A program made the position numbers and the translations under genes. Positions 55,230 through 63,822 of a stretch of 64,000 bases of DNA are shown piece after piece (positions within the stretch are counted from its first letter, which is position 1; each line of letters starts with the position of its first letter). The notes beneath the pieces were generated by a model that made no database searches, had not been told where the DNA came from, and saw only the letters and a list, made by a program, of their open reading frames with translations. This stretch comes from Peptococcaceae bacterium (GTDB lineage: Bacteria; Bacillota; Desulfitobacteriia; Desulfitobacteriales; Syntrophobotulaceae): the NCBI GenBank assembly GCA_009782825.1, contig WRII01000001.1, forward strand, positions 112,956-176,955. The letters run 5' to 3'.

Positions 55230-56453
55230 ATGCAAGAGGAGACTGCCCGAGCCAAATGGGGATTCCGCTGGACGCCGGTGCGCCTGGTTATGCTGGGCAT
55301 TGCGGTGGCCGCAGTTTCAATTATAATAGTGCGGTTGGTATTGGGTTTAAGTGTGACCAATTTGAACGACCAATGGCCGTGGGGATTCTGGATCACCTTC
55401 GATGTGTTTTTGGGGGTGGCTCTGGCCGGCGGGGGGTACAGTACAGCATTTATTGTGTATATTATGCGTACGGATAGATATCAGTCGATTGCGCGCAGTG
55501 CGATGCTGACATCTCTTTTGGGGTATATCATGGTTGTGGTGGGGCTGTTTTTGGATGTGGGCCAGTGGCATCAGGCGTATATGCCTATGATTTCCTGGGG
55601 GCACCACAGTGTTTTGTTTGAGGTATTTATATGCGTTTCACTCTATTTGATAATTCAGATTTTGGAATTTGGCCATATAGCTACCGAAAAAATGTTTAAA
55701 AAGCGCCACGGCATTTTCGTGAAAATTTTCCCTGTTTTGCTTATTGTCGGGATCATGCTGCCGACGCTGCATCAGTCTTCCTTAGGCGAATTGTTTATTG
55801 TCATGCCGGGAAAAGTGCATTCGCTGTGGTATAGTCCAATTATGTTTTTGTTCTTCCTGCTGACGTCCTTTGCTGTGGGGCCGGCGATGATCGCGCTGGA
55901 AGCCCGGCTGGCGGGACGCGGGTTGAACCATAAAGTGGATATGAAGGTTCTGAACGGGCTGATCAAAATTTCAGGCGTGATTCTGAGTCTCTATTTTGTT
56001 TTGAAGCTTGTGGATCTTCTGCTCGTTAGGGATCAGGGGGTTGCCCTAACTGCTGGGACACTGGAAAGCAACCTGTTCTTATTGGAGCTGCTGGCAGGGG
56101 TGCTGGTTCCGATTGTTCTGGCTTTCAGCAAAGCAACGTCTACCAATGCAGGTCAGCTATGGTTTGGATGGCTGGTGGTGGGCGGCGTGGTTTTGAATCG
56201 GTTCAATGTGACCACGACATCTTTATCTGGATATATGAACGAGATCGCGCCGGGATCTTCTTACTTCCCGGCGGTGACAGAAATCGTTGTCAGCATGGGT
56301 CTTGTGTGTATCGCCTGTCTTCTGTACCTGTTTGTTGCTGAAAACTTCACTATTATTTCTAAGCATAAGAGTGCGGCGAACGAAGAATTGGGGCAGAAAG
56401 AGATCCCAGTGGGTGGGGAGACGGCGCCTGGAGATCGCACAATAGGCGCCTGA
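55230..56453 (+). CDS. HybB/NrfD-type quinone-reactive membrane subunit
   Basis: 407 residues; AAGGGGGAAC before the ATG. About ten membrane helices with family text: NDQWPWGFWITFDVFLGVAL, AGGGYSTAFIVYIM, LDVGQWHQAYMPMISWGHHS, LEFGHIATEKMFKKRH, LHQSSLGELFIVMPGKVHSL. This is the long, HybB-type form rather than the short NrfD. It exchanges electrons with the menaquinone pool without a heme. It forms an operon with the HybA-like gene; the missing catalytic partner must be encoded elsewhere. Confidence 0.9.
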   Translation: MQEETARAKWGFRWTPVRLVMLGIAVAAVSIIIVRLVLGLSVTNLNDQWPWGFWITFDVFLGVALAGGGYSTAFIVYIMRTDRYQSIARSAMLTSLLGYIMVVVGLFLDVGQWHQAYMPMISWGHHSVLFEVFICVSLYLIIQILEFGHIATEKMFKKRHGIFVKIFPVLLIVGIMLPTLHQSSLGELFIVMPGKVHSLWYSPIMFLFFLLTSFAVGPAMIALEARLAGRGLNHKVDMKVLNGLIKISGVILSLYFVLKLVDLLLVRDQGVALTAGTLESNLFLLELLAGVLVPIVLAFSKATSTNAGQLWFGWLVVGGVVLNRFNVTTTSLSGYMNEIAPGSSYFPAVTEIVVSMGLVCIACLLYLFVAENFTIISKHKSAANEELGQKEIPVGGETAPGDRTIGA

Positions 56454-56565
56454 TGCTTATTTCCTTACAGTCCCTTAATTGCATTAATGCTGAATATTAC
56501 CCTTAGTGTAATTTTAAATGTGTGTTCTTAATATATTAATATAGCAAAACAGAATGTCTGTATTC

Positions 56566-56591
56566 AAGGAACCCTTGAGGGTTCCTTTTTA
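56566..56591 (+). terminator. Terminator of the hybA-hybB-like operon
   Basis: AGGAACCC pairs with GGGTTCCT around TTGA, followed by TTTTAT. Confidence 0.88.
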
Positions 56592-56699
56592 TATAAGTTT
56601 ATATCCTTATACTTTGCTTTGTTTTATCAAATTGGAAAGCCGTGTCGGATTCGGAGGGGGTCAAAAAAGTGATTTAATAGCAAAAAAAGTCGTTATTTG

Positions 56700-56728
56700 T
56701 TGAAGCTGATACTTGGATATGCTATGAT
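56700..56728 (+). promoter_or_regulatory. Promoter of the VanW gene
   Basis: TTGAAG and TATGAT at 17-bp spacing, 24 bp before the ATG, with AAAAGGAGGAGG between. Confidence 0.7.
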
Positions 56729-56752
56729 TCTTCTAAAAGGAGGAGGGTTAAG

Positions 56753-59035
56753 ATGGAGGATAATCAGAGAAAAGAATCCATAGAAAAAATAAATGGTATA
56801 AACGGAATAAACGGGGAAGATGATATGTCCGAAGACACAGAGAACCTAGATGTCACAGAGAACCTAGATGTCACAGAGAAGCTAGATGTCACAGAAAAGC
56901 TAGACGCTACAGAGAAACTAGACGCTACAGAGAAACTAGACGCTACAGAGAAACTAGACGCCACAGAGAAGCCAGACGCCACAGAGAAACTAGATGTCAC
57001 AGAGGAGCTAGACGTCATAGAGGATCTGGAAGTCACAATGAAACTGCGAGTCATAGAAATCCCAAAAATCACAGAGAAAGCAGAAGTGATAGAGAAAGCA
57101 GAAGTGATAGAGAAAGCAGAAGTGATAGAGAAAGCAGAAGTGGCAGAGAAAGCAGAAGTGGCAGAGAAAGCAGAAGTGGCAGAGAAAGCAGAAGTGGCAG
57201 AGAAAGCAGAAGTGGCAGAGAAAGCAGAAGTGGCAGAGAAAGCAGAAGTTACAGAAGTTATAGAAGTTACAGAAGGCGCAGATGACAAAGAAAGGGAGAC
57301 TGCGGAAGAGCTGGAAAAGAGGGCGCCGGAAACAGAAGGGGATTCAAGCCATATCATTGGATTCGAAGGAGAATTGGGTGATAGAGATCGTGAGAATACT
57401 GTTGGATCAGAACATGAAAGAGACTCAGATGACGCGGCTGAACAGATAGAAAAACAGATAGAAACAAGTCTTCCCTCCAGCGTCTTCATCACGGAAACAG
57501 TGACCAGGGACTTGCGGAGAAACAGGAAAGTCATTCTTGTGCCAGTGATCGCTATACTTTTCGTAATAAGTATTTTTTCCACAGTTTTCGCAGTGACCCA
57601 TCTGACTAACGACAAAATACTGTACAATATCACAATAGATGATATCAACGTACAAGGGCTGACAAAAGAAGAGGCCATAGAAAAAATCACATTGCAAAAA
57701 GAGCCTGCTTCGCTCAACATAAAATTAGAAGAATATTCCGAATCGCTCTCGCCAGAAGATATAGGGTTCAAATTTGATGTGGAATCCACCGTCGAAAAGG
57801 CCTATAATCTGGGAAGGTCAAGCCATCTTATCGGCAATAATTATGCCATAGTGATGCTGCTGATCAGGGGGAAAAATATTGATGGTGTGATTTCTTATAA
57901 CCCTGAGGGATTGGGAGAACTGACCCAACACATATCAAATACTGTTCCCAACAAAATGATTGATAATAGCTACTATCTTGAGGATCAGACCCTTGTGATT
58001 GTAAGAGGACAATCTGGATACTCTGTCAATGAAGAAGAGCTCAAGGATGCTATTGTGAAGGCGATGTCAAAAAACGTCTCTGAAATCACTATTCCCGCTG
58101 AGCGAGAAGAGGTCTCGGAAATCGATATAGATGCGATCCACAAAGAAGTCTGCGCAGAACCTAAAGATGCCTACTATACAAAATCAGACGATAAAAAAAT
58201 TGTCATATACCCTCATGTTTTAGGTGTAAGCTTTGATATCGCGCACGCGAGGGAGATGTTAAAGAAAGAGCAGGAAGAGTATAACATTCCCCTGGAGATC
58301 CATTATCCTCAAAAAACGACAGATCAAATTGGGATAGAGGCATTTCCGGACAAACTGGGAACCTATTCGACCACTTACAATGTGACACAGGTGGACAGGA
58401 GTGAAAACTTAAGGGTTGCCAGTGAGAAAATCAACGGCAAGGTCATCATGCCGGGAGAAATATTTTCCTATAATGAAACCCTGGGGAAGAGGACGATAGA
58501 GAACGGCTATAAAGAAGCGGGAGTCTACGAGGGCGGAAGATTGGTGCAAGGACTTGGGGGAGGAATCTGTCAAATTTCAAGTACCTTGTATAACACTGTG
58601 CTGCTGGCCAATTTGGGTATTGAGGAGAGAACCAATCATGGACTTCCGGTGACTTATGTTCCAGAAAGCAGAGACGCCACTGTCTCTTACGGAACAATTG
58701 ATTTTAAATTCAAAAATACGAGAACCTATCCCATAAAAATTGTAGCAAGCTCCAACGGGGGCATAGCGAAAGTCGAGATTTTTGGCATGGAAGAGGATGT
58801 GGAATATGACATCGTGATAGAGAGCTCGCGTATTGAAACCATACCCTTTGGAACAACTCGTGAACGTGTAACGACGTTAAAGGCCGGAGAGGAGCGAGTC
58901 TCCCAAAATGGGACAAATGGATACAGGAGTTCTGCCTATAAGATTCGCAAATTGGATGGAAAAGAAGTCTCGAGAGAAGTGTTGTCAACAGACAGGTATG
59001 CGCCCATGGATAGAATTGTACAGGTGGGAATATAA
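56753..59035 (+). CDS. VanW/G5 envelope protein with long N-terminal hexapeptide repeats
   Basis: 760 residues. The cytoplasmic N-terminus holds about 23 hexapeptide units, first TEKLDA/TEKLDV, then EKAEVI/EKAEVA (residues 28-168), very acidic and probably extended or helical. A single membrane helix (VILVPVIAILFVISIFSTVF) is at 260-280. Outside are a peptidoglycan-binding_4 type segment (INVQGLTKEEAIEKITLQ, then EYSESLSPEDIGFKFDVEST), the VanW domain (MPGEIFSYNETLGKR, GGGICQISSTLYNTVLLANL) and a G5 end (VTTLKAGEERVSQNGTNGYR). Such proteins bind or remodel cell wall. The long cytoplasmic repeat is not usual for the family. Confidence 0.88.
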   Translation: MEDNQRKESIEKINGINGINGEDDMSEDTENLDVTENLDVTEKLDVTEKLDATEKLDATEKLDATEKLDATEKPDATEKLDVTEELDVIEDLEVTMKLRVIEIPKITEKAEVIEKAEVIEKAEVIEKAEVAEKAEVAEKAEVAEKAEVAEKAEVAEKAEVAEKAEVTEVIEVTEGADDKERETAEELEKRAPETEGDSSHIIGFEGELGDRDRENTVGSEHERDSDDAAEQIEKQIETSLPSSVFITETVTRDLRRNRKVILVPVIAILFVISIFSTVFAVTHLTNDKILYNITIDDINVQGLTKEEAIEKITLQKEPASLNIKLEEYSESLSPEDIGFKFDVESTVEKAYNLGRSSHLIGNNYAIVMLLIRGKNIDGVISYNPEGLGELTQHISNTVPNKMIDNSYYLEDQTLVIVRGQSGYSVNEEELKDAIVKAMSKNVSEITIPAEREEVSEIDIDAIHKEVCAEPKDAYYTKSDDKKIVIYPHVLGVSFDIAHAREMLKKEQEEYNIPLEIHYPQKTTDQIGIEAFPDKLGTYSTTYNVTQVDRSENLRVASEKINGKVIMPGEIFSYNETLGKRTIENGYKEAGVYEGGRLVQGLGGGICQISSTLYNTVLLANLGIEERTNHGLPVTYVPESRDATVSYGTIDFKFKNTRTYPIKIVASSNGGIAKVEIFGMEEDVEYDIVIESSRIETIPFGTTRERVTTLKAGEERVSQNGTNGYRSSAYKIRKLDGKEVSREVLSTDRYAPMDRIVQVGI
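56835..57255 (+). repeat. 18-bp in-frame tandem repeats in the VanW gene
   Basis: Two sets: units like CTAGACGCTACAGAGAAA (about nine) and units like GCAGAAGTGGCAGAGAAA (about ten, several identical). The identical neighbours point to recent slippage or unequal crossing over. Confidence 0.92.
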
Positions 59036-59151
59036 GCGTTCATTTAAGCGTTCATTTTATTGATAAATCATGAATTATGTAGTATATAGGCGAATTAAGC
59101 AGATAATTCAAGCGAATTTATCGTAATCGTCTCATAAAAAGAAGATTATAG

Positions 59152-59181
59152 TTGACATGTTTCATAGATAATTTGTATGAT
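59152..59181 (+). promoter_or_regulatory. Promoter of the secreted C25-like protein gene
   Basis: Perfect TTGACA and TATGAT at 18-bp spacing, 60 bp before the ATG. Confidence 0.7.
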
Positions 59182-59183
59182 TA

Positions 59184-59225
59184 GAATAGATCTATAAATA
59201 AAGAGAATAGATCTATAAATAAAGA
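59184..59225 (+). repeat. 21-bp direct duplication in the leader
   Basis: Two identical adjacent 21-bp units, each containing AGATCTATAAATAAAG, lie between the promoter and the ribosome site GGAGGAG. Confidence 0.9.
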
Positions 59226-59240
59226 GAATATGGAGGAGTT

Positions 59241-61694
59241 ATGAGTTATTTAAAGCTGAAAACATGTGCTGCGTTTTTGTTGTGCGTTATGATGCTGAGC
59301 CTATACCCGGCAGCCCCCGTCTTGGCAGCAGAACCCAATGACTATGTTCTTATGCTGAGCGCACAGGCGAGTGAATCGCCCGCTAAGATCCGGCTGCAAT
59401 GGCCGGGTAAGCCGACACCGACATCGGAGAACACATACTATGTTTATCGCAAGGGTAAAGAAGAGAAATCATGGGGACCGGCTTTAGCGAAGTTGAACGG
59501 CGACGCGACCTCTTATGAGGACACGAGTGTTACCGTCGGACACCTGTATGAATACAAGGTTGACAGTGCGAACTATACCGGGTACATTTGTGCCGGGATA
59601 AAAGCTCCGGCTGTGGAATCCCGCGGCAAAGTTGTCCTTTTGGTAGAGGCGGAGCAAGCATCAGCGCTGAAAGCTGAGCTTGAAACCCTGAAGAAGGACT
59701 TAATCGGCGATGGCTGGGGTGTCCTGCGCCACGATGTGTCAAGAAACGCCGCGCCGGATTCAGTACGATCCTTGGTCCAGAAAGACTATAACGCAGATCC
59801 GGCCAATGTCAAAGCCGTATATTTATTGGGCCATATTCCTGTCTTTAAGTCAGGGAAGCTCGCGCCGGACGCACATGCGGATCATGTGGGGCCATGGCCG
59901 GCAGATGTGTTTTATGGTAATATGACTTCGGCGTGGGGGGATTCTCCTACTCAAATTCCTCATGATGTGCAGCTGCAGGTGGGGCGGGTGGATTTTGACA
60001 ATATGCCTGCTTTTCAAAAGAACGCGACAGAACTTTTGCGGCAATATCTGAATAAAAGTCACAGGTATAAAATCGGCCAAATGACGACGACGAAGGATGC
60101 TTTGATCTCTGACGGGTTTGGACGCGGAAAAATAGATAATGCCGCTGTTAATAACGGCTACAAGCTTTTCCCGACATTATGGGGACCCGGCGCGCGGATA
60201 GATGATGGATCATGGAAAGAGTATCTGGCTCAGAACACATATACATGGGGCCACATCAATGGGCCTGGCAGCTATACATCATGTTCTGCGGCCGGCGGTA
60301 TGTTTACAACGAGTTATCTTGCGTCTGCGCAGGACTTTGGAATTATCTTTTGCCAGACTTTTGGCAGCTATTTTGGAGATTGGAATTCTCAGAACAATTT
60401 TATGCGTGCATTTCTTGCCATGCCGGATTATGGTCTTACCAATGCGTGGACCGGGCGGCCGAATTGGTTTTTTCACCACATGGCGATGGGGGAAACTATT
60501 GGATACAGCACTCGGCTGACCCAAAACAACAGTTCATTCTACACGCCAACCGGTATGACGGGGAAGAATCAAGTCCATATTGCCTTGATGGGGGATCCGA
60601 CCCTGCGGATGTTCCCAACGCTTCCGGTGTCAAACCTGAAAGCGAATAGCCTGTCAAAAGGGGACACGAAGCTGGAGTGGGCCGCTTCCAAAGACAGCGC
60701 GGTTACGGGTTACTATGTTTATGGCGCGTCAAACCCAGACGGGCCCTATACGTGGCTGGATACTGTCAAGGGAACCATGTGGACACATGAAAATCCCGGA
60801 AAAACAGAATATTATATGGTTCGTGCCTCTAAACTGACGTCAACGGGAAGCGGAAGCTTCTATAACTTGAGCCAAGGTGTAATGGCGAAATCACAAGAGG
60901 CTGCTGATGAACCGGAACCTGCTGATGAGCCTAAGAAGGATGATTCAAAACACCCTGTTGATGAGCCGAAGAAGGCTGATGATCCGAAACAACCGGCTGA
61001 TGAGGCGAAGAAGCCTGCCGATGAGCCAAAGAAGGCTGATGATCCGAAACAACCGGCTGATGAGGCGAAGAAGCCTGCCGATGAGCCAAAGAAGACTGAT
61101 GATCCGAAGAAACCGGCTGAGGAGGCGAAGAAACCTGTTGATGAGCCGAAGAAGGCTGATGAGCCGAAGAAGGTCGATGATCCGAAGGAACCTGCTGATG
61201 AGCCTAAGAAGACTGATGATTCGAAACACCCTGGTGATGACCCGGAAGAGCCTGTTGTGGCGCCGGAATCAGCTCCCGTGTCAAAGGATCCGGGACAGCA
61301 GGAAGATGTGACAGTCAAGATGCGCTGGAACGATAACGACAATGCCAAACAGCTGCGCCCCAGCCAGGTAGAAGTGACGTTGTCCAAAAAGCTGGATGGA
61401 AAAAAGGGCAGCGCAAACAAAGGCATCGCTGCGGGCAGGGATGGATGGAGATACGGCTTTTATGGCCTTGATGCCAAAGTGCCCGGGCAATATGATGTAG
61501 CTGTGATAACTGTCCCAGGGTACGATACTATTATCACACCGGATCCGGCGTATTCTGCCGGCAAGGGCTTTATCGTGACGCACACGCTGAAAAAGAACGT
61601 GGTTCCCAAACATTACAAGGGTCCGATCCAAGAGAAAAAGCCTGCCCAAATCAATACGATTATCGTGCCTAAGGTTCCTGCAGCGGGAGTTTAA
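59241..61694 (+). CDS. Large secreted protein with gingipain (C25)-like domain, Lys/Pro repeats and CnaB-like end
   Basis: 817 residues; GGAGGAG before the ATG. Signal peptide at 1-30 (LLCVMMLSLYPAAPVLAAEP). Residues 35-125 look like a fibronectin-III domain. From about 130 a caspase-fold, C25-like domain follows: VVLLVEAEQASALKAELETL, VYLLGHIPVF, QLQVGRVDFDNMP, a possible catalytic histidine at 338 (TWGHINGPG) and cysteine at 371 (IIFCQTFGSYFGDW), ending IALMGDPTLRMFPT. A second FN3-like domain (455-545) leads to repeats of ADEPKKADDPKQPADEAKKP type (550-665), then a CnaB-like domain (VKMRWNDNDNAKQLRPSQVE, WRYGFYGLDAKVPG). No LPxTG or S-layer motif is seen, so how it is held at the surface is unclear. 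Confidence 0.7.
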   Translation: MSYLKLKTCAAFLLCVMMLSLYPAAPVLAAEPNDYVLMLSAQASESPAKIRLQWPGKPTPTSENTYYVYRKGKEEKSWGPALAKLNGDATSYEDTSVTVGHLYEYKVDSANYTGYICAGIKAPAVESRGKVVLLVEAEQASALKAELETLKKDLIGDGWGVLRHDVSRNAAPDSVRSLVQKDYNADPANVKAVYLLGHIPVFKSGKLAPDAHADHVGPWPADVFYGNMTSAWGDSPTQIPHDVQLQVGRVDFDNMPAFQKNATELLRQYLNKSHRYKIGQMTTTKDALISDGFGRGKIDNAAVNNGYKLFPTLWGPGARIDDGSWKEYLAQNTYTWGHINGPGSYTSCSAAGGMFTTSYLASAQDFGIIFCQTFGSYFGDWNSQNNFMRAFLAMPDYGLTNAWTGRPNWFFHHMAMGETIGYSTRLTQNNSSFYTPTGMTGKNQVHIALMGDPTLRMFPTLPVSNLKANSLSKGDTKLEWAASKDSAVTGYYVYGASNPDGPYTWLDTVKGTMWTHENPGKTEYYMVRASKLTSTGSGSFYNLSQGVMAKSQEAADEPEPADEPKKDDSKHPVDEPKKADDPKQPADEAKKPADEPKKADDPKQPADEAKKPADEPKKTDDPKKPAEEAKKPVDEPKKADEPKKVDDPKEPADEPKKTDDSKHPGDDPEEPVVAPESAPVSKDPGQQEDVTVKMRWNDNDNAKQLRPSQVEVTLSKKLDGKKGSANKGIAAGRDGWRYGFYGLDAKVPGQYDVAVITVPGYDTIITPDPAYSAGKGFIVTHTLKKNVVPKHYKGPIQEKKPAQINTIIVPKVPAAGV
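60900..61235 (+). repeat. Tandem repeats coding for the Lys/Pro/Asp linker
   Basis: Imperfect units of GATGAGCCGAAGAAG and GATGATCCGAAACAACC; two adjacent 60-bp blocks from 60961 differ at a single base. Confidence 0.9.
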
Positions 61695-62034
61695 CCCGGA
61701 GTTTTCCCGTCTTGTCTTTGTCACCCATCAGAAGCAGCACGGGGAAATGGAAGTCCGCATCCCGGTCGGTGTTCTCTCTGTCTAATATGGCATTTAACTC
61801 CTCGGCCGCGTTTTTGTAGCTGAACTCAGTGTAGGGCCGGGATCGGCCATGCAGCGGGATGTCCCAGACAATCACCGTGCAGCTTGACTTGAAATACTCC
61901 ACCTGCTTCTCGAACATGGTGTGGTCGACCGCCGCTCCATGGGTAAAAACCAGAGTTTTGGCTTCGGCCTGCGGGTTCCGGCTTATCCAATAATATGTTT
62001 CCCCCCGTTCTGATCGTATGCTGCGCTCAATCAT
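61669..62034 (-). pseudogene. Alpha/beta hydrolase with internal deletion
   Basis: From ATG 62034 (behind AGAGAGACCC): SERGETYYWISRNPQAEAKT, LVFTHGAAVDHTMFEKQVEY, VIVWDIPLHGRSRPY, AAEELNAILDREN. These are the first half of an alpha/beta hydrolase (oxyanion HG motif included). It then jumps to FPVLLLMGDKDKTGKLRV, a segment that normally lies about 100 residues later. The nucleophile elbow (GxSxG) and the cap are gone, as is the C-terminal histidine part. At 121 residues it cannot be an active hydrolase. Its end overlaps the end of the convergent secreted-protein gene by 26 bp. Confidence 0.75.
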
Positions 62035-62074
62035 GAGGGTCTCTCTTTGTACATTGAAGCGGACTCTGTTTTCC

Positions 62075-62830
62075 TTACTTCCGCCACTCAGGCGATTCTG
62101 GCGGTAAGACCCGGTAGGGGTGCTCGATGCCCAGTTCCATGAGTTCTTCGGGGCTGCGGAGGAAGGGGTTTGCCATATGGTCGATGTTACGGAGGAAGTT
62201 GTCGAGCAGTTCGGGGGCTTGATCGGGGTGGTAGTCAAATGAGGGGTCGAGGGCTTCGCGGGCGACGAGGGGGCCTCGGCGTTCTTCTTCGTGGTCGTTG
62301 AAGATGTCTTCGTAGGGGTCATCTTCCGGTTCAGGATAGAGAAGGAGCAATCTATCGGTTACATATTCCAGCCATTTTTCAAAGGGTTGGGGGTCGGGTA
62401 GGACGTGCATTGCTAGAGGTGCAAGAATAAGACCAAACCCATCCTCCCACTCATCCTTGTTTTCTGCTGTAAAACTAAGAACCGTCCCGATAGACATCAT
62501 TGCCGAATGCAAGGGATCAAGAACAGGGCCAGGGTATTCATCAGGGTCACGTTCAAAATACTTGAGATAAGCATTATTGACACTCCCACACCAAGCTGCT
62601 TCTGCAATTTGAAATGGACTTGCATCATTTGTAAGACGGTGGAAACGCCATATTATCCATTCATAAACTCCAATACACAAAGCAATTTTCGTCTGCGTGG
62701 TTGTATTTCTTATTTTTCCAATGCGTTCCTCAGGATCATATTTGAAAACAAAATCAGTATTCCAGATATACCTCAATACAGGACTGGGTTGGCTCTGATT
62801 GTTTATATAGCTTGGAAGTGTGTAAGGCAT
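62075..62830 (-). CDS. Immunity-protein-like hypothetical protein, paralogue 1
   Basis: 251 residues, ATG behind GAGGTCTGATAT, only three bases after the stop of the gene at 62834. Soluble, helical, acidic and Trp/Tyr-rich. Its end (DPSFDYHPDQAPELLDNFLR, NIDHMANPFLRSPEELMELG) matches position by position the end of the neighbouring gene's product (NPEFEYSEEAAKPILNTFLQ, SLDYNNNPWLCTPEEMLEKG), and the lengths are the same, so the two are paralogues. Tandem, diverged copies behind a small Cys-rich gene are the usual look of polymorphic-toxin immunity genes. That role is inferred; I cannot name the family with certainty. Confidence 0.6.
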   Translation of the reverse strand: MPYTLPSYINNQSQPSPVLRYIWNTDFVFKYDPEERIGKIRNTTTQTKIALCIGVYEWIIWRFHRLTNDASPFQIAEAAWCGSVNNAYLKYFERDPDEYPGPVLDPLHSAMMSIGTVLSFTAENKDEWEDGFGLILAPLAMHVLPDPQPFEKWLEYVTDRLLLLYPEPEDDPYEDIFNDHEEERRGPLVAREALDPSFDYHPDQAPELLDNFLRNIDHMANPFLRSPEELMELGIEHPYRVLPPESPEWRK

Positions 62831-62833
62831 ATA

Positions 62834-63589
62834 TCAGACCTCATATGGTGTCCCTTTGAACCCTTTTTCCAGCATCTCTTCCGGGGTACATAACCAAGGA
62901 TTGTTGTTATAGTCGAGGGATTGCAGGAAAGTGTTGAGAATGGGCTTGGCTGCTTCTTCGGAATACTCAAATTCCGGATTAAAGAAAAACTCTCTTGGTA
63001 TAGGGGCTTCACCAGAACAGTCGTATCTAGCATCTACGTCATCAAAATCCAAGTCAGCATAATCATAAGTACATGGAAATATTTCTGTCGTATTACACAT
63101 TACTTTAGTAAACCAATTGTCGAACAGCTTTTTATTTGGCGTTAAATGTCGGGATAACATCGATAAATTTATGAGATATCTGTGAATGGTAAAAGAGCTT
63201 TGAGTGCATTCCTTTAACATATGTCTCAAAACAACCCAATTTGATGCATAGGGAGTAAATTCCTCGTTATCATCATAGTACTCCCAGTCAAATGTAAAAG
63301 TTTTTAGATAAAGTGGATTAATTGTTGCTGCCCACAAAGATTCAATTTTTTTATTGAATTCTTGAGCAATATCAATATACGGGAAAAAATGCTTCGATCT
63401 TAGTTGTATTAACTCTGTTAATGTAACAGCAATCCCTATTGCTGCTTTATAGCTAACCTTTTTTAACACATTAAATAGACGATTGTTTGTTATTAATAAA
63501 TTAGAAAATTTACTAAAATCGTCACCATCCCATTCAATTTGAACTTGGGAGTCGTCTAAGTTGTGAATGAGATCAAACAAATTCGCCAT
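62834..63589 (-). CDS. Immunity-protein-like hypothetical protein, paralogue 2
   Basis: 251 residues from the ATG at 63589 (MANLFDLIHNLDD), behind GAGAGGAAATC; an ATG at 63613 would add eight residues. Soluble and acidic with many aromatic residues (TFTFDWEYYDDNEEFTPYAS). C-terminal 60 residues align with paralogue 1. It has a lower GC content than the downstream paralogue and the rest of the window, a sign of separate acquisition or different age. Probably co-transcribed with its neighbours. Confidence 0.6.
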   Translation of the reverse strand: MANLFDLIHNLDDSQVQIEWDGDDFSKFSNLLITNNRLFNVLKKVSYKAAIGIAVTLTELIQLRSKHFFPYIDIAQEFNKKIESLWAATINPLYLKTFTFDWEYYDDNEEFTPYASNWVVLRHMLKECTQSSFTIHRYLINLSMLSRHLTPNKKLFDNWFTKVMCNTTEIFPCTYDYADLDFDDVDARYDCSGEAPIPREFFFNPEFEYSEEAAKPILNTFLQSLDYNNNPWLCTPEEMLEKGFKGTPYEV

Positions 63590-63612
63590 GATCAGATTTC
63601 CTCTCACTTTCA

Positions 63613-63822
63613 TTAAAATCCGAGTTTAAATTTCTCATAAGCAGCCTTTTGCTGCGTATTATTGGCACCAGCTGGAGGGCAGTCAAGTGGTTTCTTAGTG
63701 TTGTGTTTATCACAGACAGAAATTTCAACATTACAATACTCTTGAACATGACACATCAATCTATAGCAGTCCCCACAAGGAATTACGTGCTGACCGGATG
63801 AGTTTCTCCAATCAATGGCCAT
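63613..63822 (-). CDS. Cys-rich small protein, possibly the end of a polymorphic toxin
   Basis: 69 residues: MAIDWRNSSGQHVIPCGDCY, RLMCHVQEYC, VEISVCDKHNTKKPLDCPPA, ending AAYEKFKLGF. Six cysteines include a PCGxC pair like those in zinc-binding toxin domains. There is no good ribosome site, and TGA lies four codons before the ATG, so it looks like the surviving tail of a larger toxin gene rather than a complete gene. Two immunity-like genes follow on the same strand. The toxin identity is an inference. Confidence 0.4.
   Translation of the reverse strand: MAIDWRNSSGQHVIPCGDCYRLMCHVQEYCNVEISVCDKHNTKKPLDCPPAGANNTQQKAAYEKFKLGF

Noticed and set aside
56764..57789. 341-residue open frame opposite the VanW repeats
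   Set aside because: The frame stays open only because the 18-bp repeat lacks stops in that phase; it reads as Ser/Phe/Thr strings.
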